Assembly: GCA_039621445.1 (NCBI GenBank)
Contig: CP154957.1
Span: 19,236,714 to 19,300,713 of the forward strand
DNA length: 64,000 nt
Direction: 5' to 3'
DNA from: Euglena gracilis
Lineage: Eukaryota > Euglenida > Euglenophyceae > Euglenales
Shown here: piece after piece, positions 23,422 to 64,000 of the stretch
Layout: each line of letters opens with the position of its first letter
Numbering within the stretch: the first letter of the stretch is position 1
Notes under the pieces: generated by a model
The model's input: only the letters and a program-made list of their open reading frames with translations
Database searches by the model: none
What the model was told of the DNA's origin: nothing
Position numbers and translations under genes: made by a program

Positions 23422-26400
23422 ACCCCCTCCGCGAAACACAAATTGAAATAAAAAGTATGCGTGTTGGTTTGACTCTGGCGCGGACTGGCGCCAGAACTCA
23501 TTGGAAGCGGGCGAGAGGGCCAGCCATCGGCCACAGAACCGACGCCCCAACAACTCCAGTGCCCAGGGATACCCGGTAACCGTGGGGCGACGGGGCAGCC
23601 GGCTCTCGGGCGGCCATCCTTGTGCAATGCTCCCCTCATCTCAGCCGCACACACAATGACACACCTGCGGAAACTGAAAGTTGCAACATGTTTCCTGACT
23701 TTCCAGATGCCGAGGAACGAACCACACAGAACGCAGGTCCTTGTTTCAATGCTCCAGATTTTCAACGTCTTTCCAATTCCGCGCACTGAAGACAAAATAA
23801 AATACAAAAAAATCCGCAGGTCGGATGGGAAGAGTCCAGGGCCTAACCCCCCCCAAACCCGTTGCCTAAATTTGGGCTTCAGTCGATCTGCGAGATGCTT
23901 AAATTTGGGTTTCATCATATGTGTCGACGGTCAACAAAAAAATGTCTCTCCTTGCCCAGATGAAGGCAGGAGGTGTTTTTTCAAAGCAAAAATGCACACA
24001 ACAACATAGCAACGTCCCAAAACGGTGCAGACTCAACCAGTTTGATCATTTTTTCCAAAAATTGGGCTATTGGTGTCTGTTTAAACTTGTTTCGCTTTCA
24101 TATTTTCCTGAAATTTCCCTGTTTTTCCCTCAATTTCAGGGGGTTGCTAAAATTTTGAATTTTCACTGGTCCCAGGGGTTGCCCAACTTTGGGGTCGCTT
24201 AAATCTGGGGGTTGCTTAATTTGGGGGGGGGGGTGATATTATTCATGTGAGGCTTCTGTTTATGACCCCCACGGGCGTCTTTTGCTCAACCCCTCCTTGA
24301 TATTGCATCTTCAAGTTGCAAACAAATTGTCCAAAAATTATCAATGTCATTCAAAGTCCTATTTGGAACAAAATTGTATATTTATGTATATTAATGCTCA
24401 ACAAACTCCAATGACCAAAATATGCATGTTTTTTTTTCAAAAATTTCTTTTGCAATTTCCCCCCCTTGCAAAAAAGTCATGTTATTATGAAGCCTTACAC
24501 AAAAATTTGTCACCTCTTACTTTGGGAAAAAAGCTCGTTGGGGGTATTTTGCAGGCCAATGGTTTGATAACAAAGCACACATTCAGGACTAAATTCGGAC
24601 GTTGTGGGGTGGTAGATTTTAACCAAAATTCTTGACCCACTACAACAACCATGAAACAAAATTTAAGCGAGTGCACAGCCCATTTGCCTATTGGGGAGGT
24701 GCTATAGGTCGACAGCGGTGGGGGGGGTCATCCCTTCAAAAGGTGGGCAGTGCTCCACCTTACACCCCCGGAGGTTAATGTGCCAGGGTCGGAATTTGGT
24801 AATTTTCAAGGATAAGCTGCTTGGCCTCGGCAGTGGGTTTTTTTAAATTCCCACAGTTTCCCCCCAATGAACATTTTTGAAAGCCTCCTGTGTCGATTCA
24901 TCCCCCTGGGACAGGCACGTTTTCTTGTGAGACCCCATCACCTATAAAGGCCAGGAAAAAACCAGTTAAACCTTCAAAGCCCCACACCCTGGTGATGAAG
25001 AATGAAAGTTTGGGACTTTTTTTGAAACTGCAATTTCCCCAGAAAACTGATTTTCTTTTGCAGTTACAACATCAGTCATCCTCACCAGCGTCATTGTAAC
25101 CCCTCCCCCTTCCTATTTTTTTCCCAGGACCACGTGAACAGGACAAAGACAGCTGTTTTCTAGCCAAAGTGCATGCCACTGCATTCTGCAGCGGTTCTAG
25201 CATGCAACTGTAGGGACCCAACGGAGTCAGGAGTCAACAGGAGCGCATTCAGCCCGGAGTGCCAGACAGCCGGCTTCCAGCGCAGCCCAATCCACTGACC
25301 TCCCTCCCCACACACACAGCAACGTCAAGTGGTGGCTGATCACCACATGGATACGCATACGGTTGAATGGCGCCGTCACGGTTCTCAGAGAAGGTGACTG
25401 CTTGGCTGACTGGGGCACAAAGATAGACAGTGTGGGCGTCCCTCTGGGTCCACTGGCTGGAGCTCCAGTGAGGAAGGGGCCAGGGCGTTGCTTAAGGACC
25501 CCCCGGAGGGGTCCAGCTCAGAGGCTGGAAAAGATGGGCTGGCCGGAAAGAGGTTGCTGGCTGACCCCCCCCCCCATGGGGGTCCCCCCTGGCTGAAAAC
25601 CAGCCCGAGCTGGGGTGGAACAAGGTACCAAAAAATCAAAGCTGCAAAAAAAAACACCCCAAAAAGCTGCTGTTCAGGCAAAAAAAAAATCAATTTTTAC
25701 CAAAAAATTTGAGCTGGACACCCCACTTTTGACCCATTTTTTGCTCATTGGCCCATTTTTGAACCCTCCAAGGCAAAAAAAAAAACCGTCACCATCCAGC
25801 TGCCCGAAGGTTGGCTGGACGTCGATGGGGGGTCCCAGGTTGGAAAAAGATTGCTGGCTGGAGAAGGATGGGGTCCACTTTTCCTCCAGCGATTCCCTGG
25901 TTGGAGCTAAACGATGGCAAGGGCCACAAATGGCGCGAACCCGGGTGAGGGTAGGGGAGGTTGGGTCGGGGGGTGATGAGGAATGGGAACATCTTGAATT
26001 AAAGGCAAGAGCATATAGAGGAGGGTGTACGACTGGTTATGGTTTCAGTTAAAACCCCAGTAAGACCTTGGGTCGAATTTTTGAGCCCATTGCTGAAAAT
26101 CCCAAAGGAAGGTCTGGGGGATCTACTTTTTGTGATTTTTTGCGGAAAATTCTGGCTGAAAAAAAGGTTTCCTGAGGTCCGAAAAAGGTGGATTTTTGAC
26201 GGTGAGCAAAGATTGTCTCAAAAGATGCCAATTATAACACGTGCAAAATGGGGGGAATCAAAAAAAGGCCAAAAATCCCATTTTGGGGCATTTTCTTTGT
26301 TTCGGGGGGGGTGTATTCTTTGAATCGTTGGTGAAATCGTCAGGGGATCTTCTTTTGGTGGGGTCATATTGGGGGGGGGGGGGCGAGTGTTAGGCTTAAC

Positions 26401-27218
26401 CCTGACCCTAACCCCTTACGCTTATCCCCAGTGATAGGGTATTGGATGAGATCGGGGAGGAGGTGGTTGGAAATGGGGGTCCCACGTTTATGTGATGTCT
26501 CACAAGAGCCGTGACACAAGTCGGAGCCAGATGGGATGGATGGAACCCGCACTCTCCTGGGGAGTCAGACAACCTGGGTGAGGCGGACCTTGGGTCGGAA
26601 TGCACCAGTCGATGTGGCTGTGCCATGGGTGACTTTTGGAAACATCAGAAATGCAGATGAGAAACGCAATGCAGGCAGCACCGGAAGGGGCCAGGAGTGA
26701 CAATCAGCCCCAGCCAAACCATCCAGGCCAGCCAACAGAGTGCCACCACAGAAGCGCCAGGCGGGGGGGCAGGGTGGGAGGCGGACGAGGAATGCACCGG
26801 TCAGTCCGGTCCCACACCCATGCCCATGGTCACGGGGAGGGTTGGGGTACAGCCAGGGAGGGGGGGGGGGGCAGGTTAGCATAGTGTATTTGAATAGTGC
26901 ACAGAAGCACTGCCGAGGGGTGCCTGGCGTTGCCCACACAACAATCCAATATGATTGGGACAGGGTCCTAGAAAAGGGCACTTTTCGCCCACCAAAAGGC
27001 GCCAGTCCGCAACAAGCATTTGTGTTCACCCACAAATTCATACATACACACACAATTCTCTCCAAAAATGCACCATAATGAATACATTCCTTCATGCACA
27101 AGCCACACATGCACATGTGTTTTCTGACTTTTTGAGTGCCCAGCCAGCCAGCCCATCACATCGCGGTTGGTTTGTGGAAAGGAAGGGGCAGTTGGGGGGA
27201 GGAGCTTTCCTCTCAGAC

Positions 27219-62130
<34,912 letters not shown>

Positions 62131-64000
62131 CTGTTGAAACGCCCTCGGGGGGGGGGGGCACCACCAGGCAGCCACCCGGGGGGGGGGGTCCGGAGTGCCT
62201 TGGGGTGCCTGCCCAGGCAGGCACTACCCCCCCCCTCCGGGGGGGGGGTCAAATTTCGGCATGCGCCCAAGCACATTCCTTTGAAAATAGGCCTTTTTTG
62301 GCTGCCCGGCGCCTTCGGCGCCGGGGTCTGTGTTTCTGCTAGGGCACTTTTGGCTGTGTGCCTACCCCCCCCCCGGGGGGTCGGATCGGGAGTGCCTTGG
62401 AGTGCCTGCCCAGGAGGCACCCCCCCCCGGGGTGGGGTCGGCACCCGACAAAAATACACCCTGGGCCCCACCCACTGGGTCCAGCATAGGGCCCCCAGGG
62501 CCCTAAAGGGGGGAGGGTGCCAACAAAAAAGAAACAACAACCCGAGCCATCAGTCACAGAGCCATGGTTCATCTTTCCTCGAAATTCTGGTGTCCGATGC
62601 CAAATCTGCTCTGGTTTACCTTCAAAAAAACCTTTCAAAAGCTTTTGCCAAAAAAAAAATGTTGGCAGGACCCGCACTCTGCCACTTGAGGCGAGACCTT
62701 GCGTGGGGCTCGGTCCCACCAACCCACCCTGGGGACTCCCGAGTTAAAGCAAAATCCCTGAACCCTGTCTTCCCCACTTACAGCACGGAGGATCGACTGA
62801 GGAGGAGCCACATGTTTCCAAAAAAAAAGTTGCAGTTGAATTTCGAATGGGGATTGTACAAGACACTTCATGGAATGAGGGCCTTTCACGCAGTGAAAAA
62901 AATTGCTGTCCAACATGAGCGCTTTTCTTGTTTTCAGTTGCTGGGTGGAACGATGGGATTCCAAATGTCGCACAGGCTGTTCAGGGGTGCATGAAGCCTG
63001 GAGGGGGGGGGGGGTCTGGACCTCCTCCCAACATGGAAGGGGGCCTCCTATCGCAACACTGAAGGAGGCTGGGAAATTTTTTTTTTTGGCTTTATGGATG
63101 GCAAAGGGCCGGATTCCAGGCCAAAACTGGTGAAAAATTCTTGGTTTTTCTTTGAAAAAAATAATAAATTCCAAAAAAATATCATCTTTTGATTGCTTGG
63201 ACATTTTTCCTGCAAAGAACATCAAAGCATCAAAAAAAAAGTGATATGTGCTCAAAAGTGAGGAAAAGTGGCATTGTTTCCATTTTTCAATGCACAGCGC
63301 TGGAAGAAATGTTTCCGCCATTTTTGGAACCTTCCAGGATGGGGGGTGGGCCCGGGTGGGGTCCAGACACCCTCTCAATCTAGAGGGGGGGAGTCCGGTG
63401 CCCCCTAGGGGGGGGGGGGGGCTGGACTCCCCCTTGCCACAAAACCGAAGGGCTTCCTATCCACCCTGGGGTGAGTGGGCAACTATTTTGGCAAGCACCC
63501 TTGGGCTCCAACAGAGGAGGGATCTGAATGGATAAAATGGAATAGTGTCAAGCTGTAGCAGAGGGACGTGCATTTGCAGAAAGGAAAAGCCTGCCAGGAT
63601 CCCTGGGGGTAAGAGGAGAAGCAGGGCCATCCAAAGTGGTTGCTGAGAGTTCTTCAGAAGAGGAAGATGAGTCTCCTGCGTCATTGAATGGCGCCAGGAA
63701 TGGGAAACGAAGAGACAATATACAGGCAAGAAAGGCAAAAACCCACCTCCTGTCCCCCAATGTGTAGTCATCCAAAGCCCCCCAATGAAATCTTGTGTAG
63801 ATGCCTCTTCGACTTCCAGAGCGTAGCAAGTATTATCTAATGCTTACGACACCTGATGTCGTCTGAGATTTTTGCCTTCAGTTAAAAGGAACAGCTGTGC
63901 AAAACAGCCGATCCAAATGCGAATTTTAACAAAATTCAAACTTTTCTGGTTCAGAGTGCACACATCTTTGACAACTGTATACATTGTGTCGAGTGCAACA
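62131..64000. other. upstream flank of the ABC gene; possible further exons
   Basis: 62138-62520 is repeat-derived (poly-C/G, GAGTGCCTTGGGGTGCCTG repeats, TTCG hairpin). On the minus strand 63548-63829 two overlapping frames look protein-like: one reads GDRRWVFAFLACILSL then a Ser/Glu-rich stretch, the other PLWMALLLLLPPGILAG. Either could be an N-terminal membrane exon of the ABC gene, but splice sites and homology are lacking. Elsewhere nothing was recognised. Confidence 0.3.

Larger units (their letters stand above)
19166..27218. other. 8-kb intergenic region between F-box/WD40 start and ABC transporter stop
   Basis: Dominated by repeat debris: a complete TIR element with TSD at 21006-21440, another at 22807-23421, and several diverged copies carrying GGTGCTGGCTGGACCCC (about 19930-20290 and 25480-25910). 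Two GC-richer minus-strand blocks have weak coding potential: about 23480-23650 (one frame reads WALELLGRRFCGRWLAL) and 25249-25480 (one frame reads VSQAVTFSENRDGAIQPY and ends TGA). Neither matches a family I recognise, and alternative frames are equally open. The promoter or trans-splice acceptor of the F-box gene should lie just above 19165 but was not identified. Confidence 0.5.

Noticed and set aside
26395-26425. CCCTGACCCTAACCCC and, near 29002-29095, GGTTAGGGTCAGGG, as possible interstitial telomere repeats
   Set aside because: Only one or two irregular units, no uniform TTAGGG periodicity.

Overview
This is nuclear DNA of a microbial eukaryote, most likely a euglenid (Euglena-like). 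The case rests on intron structure. Three multi-exon genes, all on the minus strand, could be rebuilt from protein-family conservation. About half of their resolved introns are not GT-AG. Instead they carry a trinucleotide at +4..+6 (usually CAG) that is complementary to one at -8..-6 (usually CTG), with longer pairing further in. That is the published signature of euglenid 'nonconventional' introns. Ordinary GT-AG introns alternate with them. No bacterial operons, RBS, tRNA or rRNA genes were seen.

Layout. (1) 182-3235 minus: a probable type II membrane protein with a Pro-rich N-terminus, one membrane helix and a fibrinogen-like DGGGW domain. Its 3' end may run off the window. (2) 3877-19165 minus: an F-box/WD40 protein with both start and stop codons recognised and 12 exons placed. 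(3) 19166-27218: an 8 kb intergenic region made mostly of mobile-element debris, with only weak coding potential. (4) 27219-62130 minus: a full ABC transporter of the ABCC/MRP family, about 1,280 residues over at least 33 exons. Both transmembrane domains, both nucleotide-binding domains and the stop codon are present; the extreme N-terminus is not resolved. (5) 62131-64000: possibly upstream exons of the same gene, unproven.

The introns and the intergenic region are full of short terminal-inverted-repeat elements (60-450 bp) with 8-bp target-site duplications. There is also a Tc1/mariner foldback derivative, a 900-bp ATGCGGAAAA-rich element and about 3.5 kb of GT and GTGC microsatellite, most of it in one ABC intron. 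Many element families share a UUCG-capped hairpin.

The main observation is that the two layers look like one system. The mobile elements begin CAG/CAT and end CTG/ATG inside 8-bp duplications. The nonconventional introns begin 3 nt before the same terminus and end 5 nt after it, and 3+5=8. Splicing would therefore remove the element plus exactly one copy of the duplication and restore the uninterrupted exon. The last intron of the ABC gene is a 116-bp element whose duplication still matches at 7 of 8 positions. Gene functions come from sequence families recognised by eye; no database search was run.
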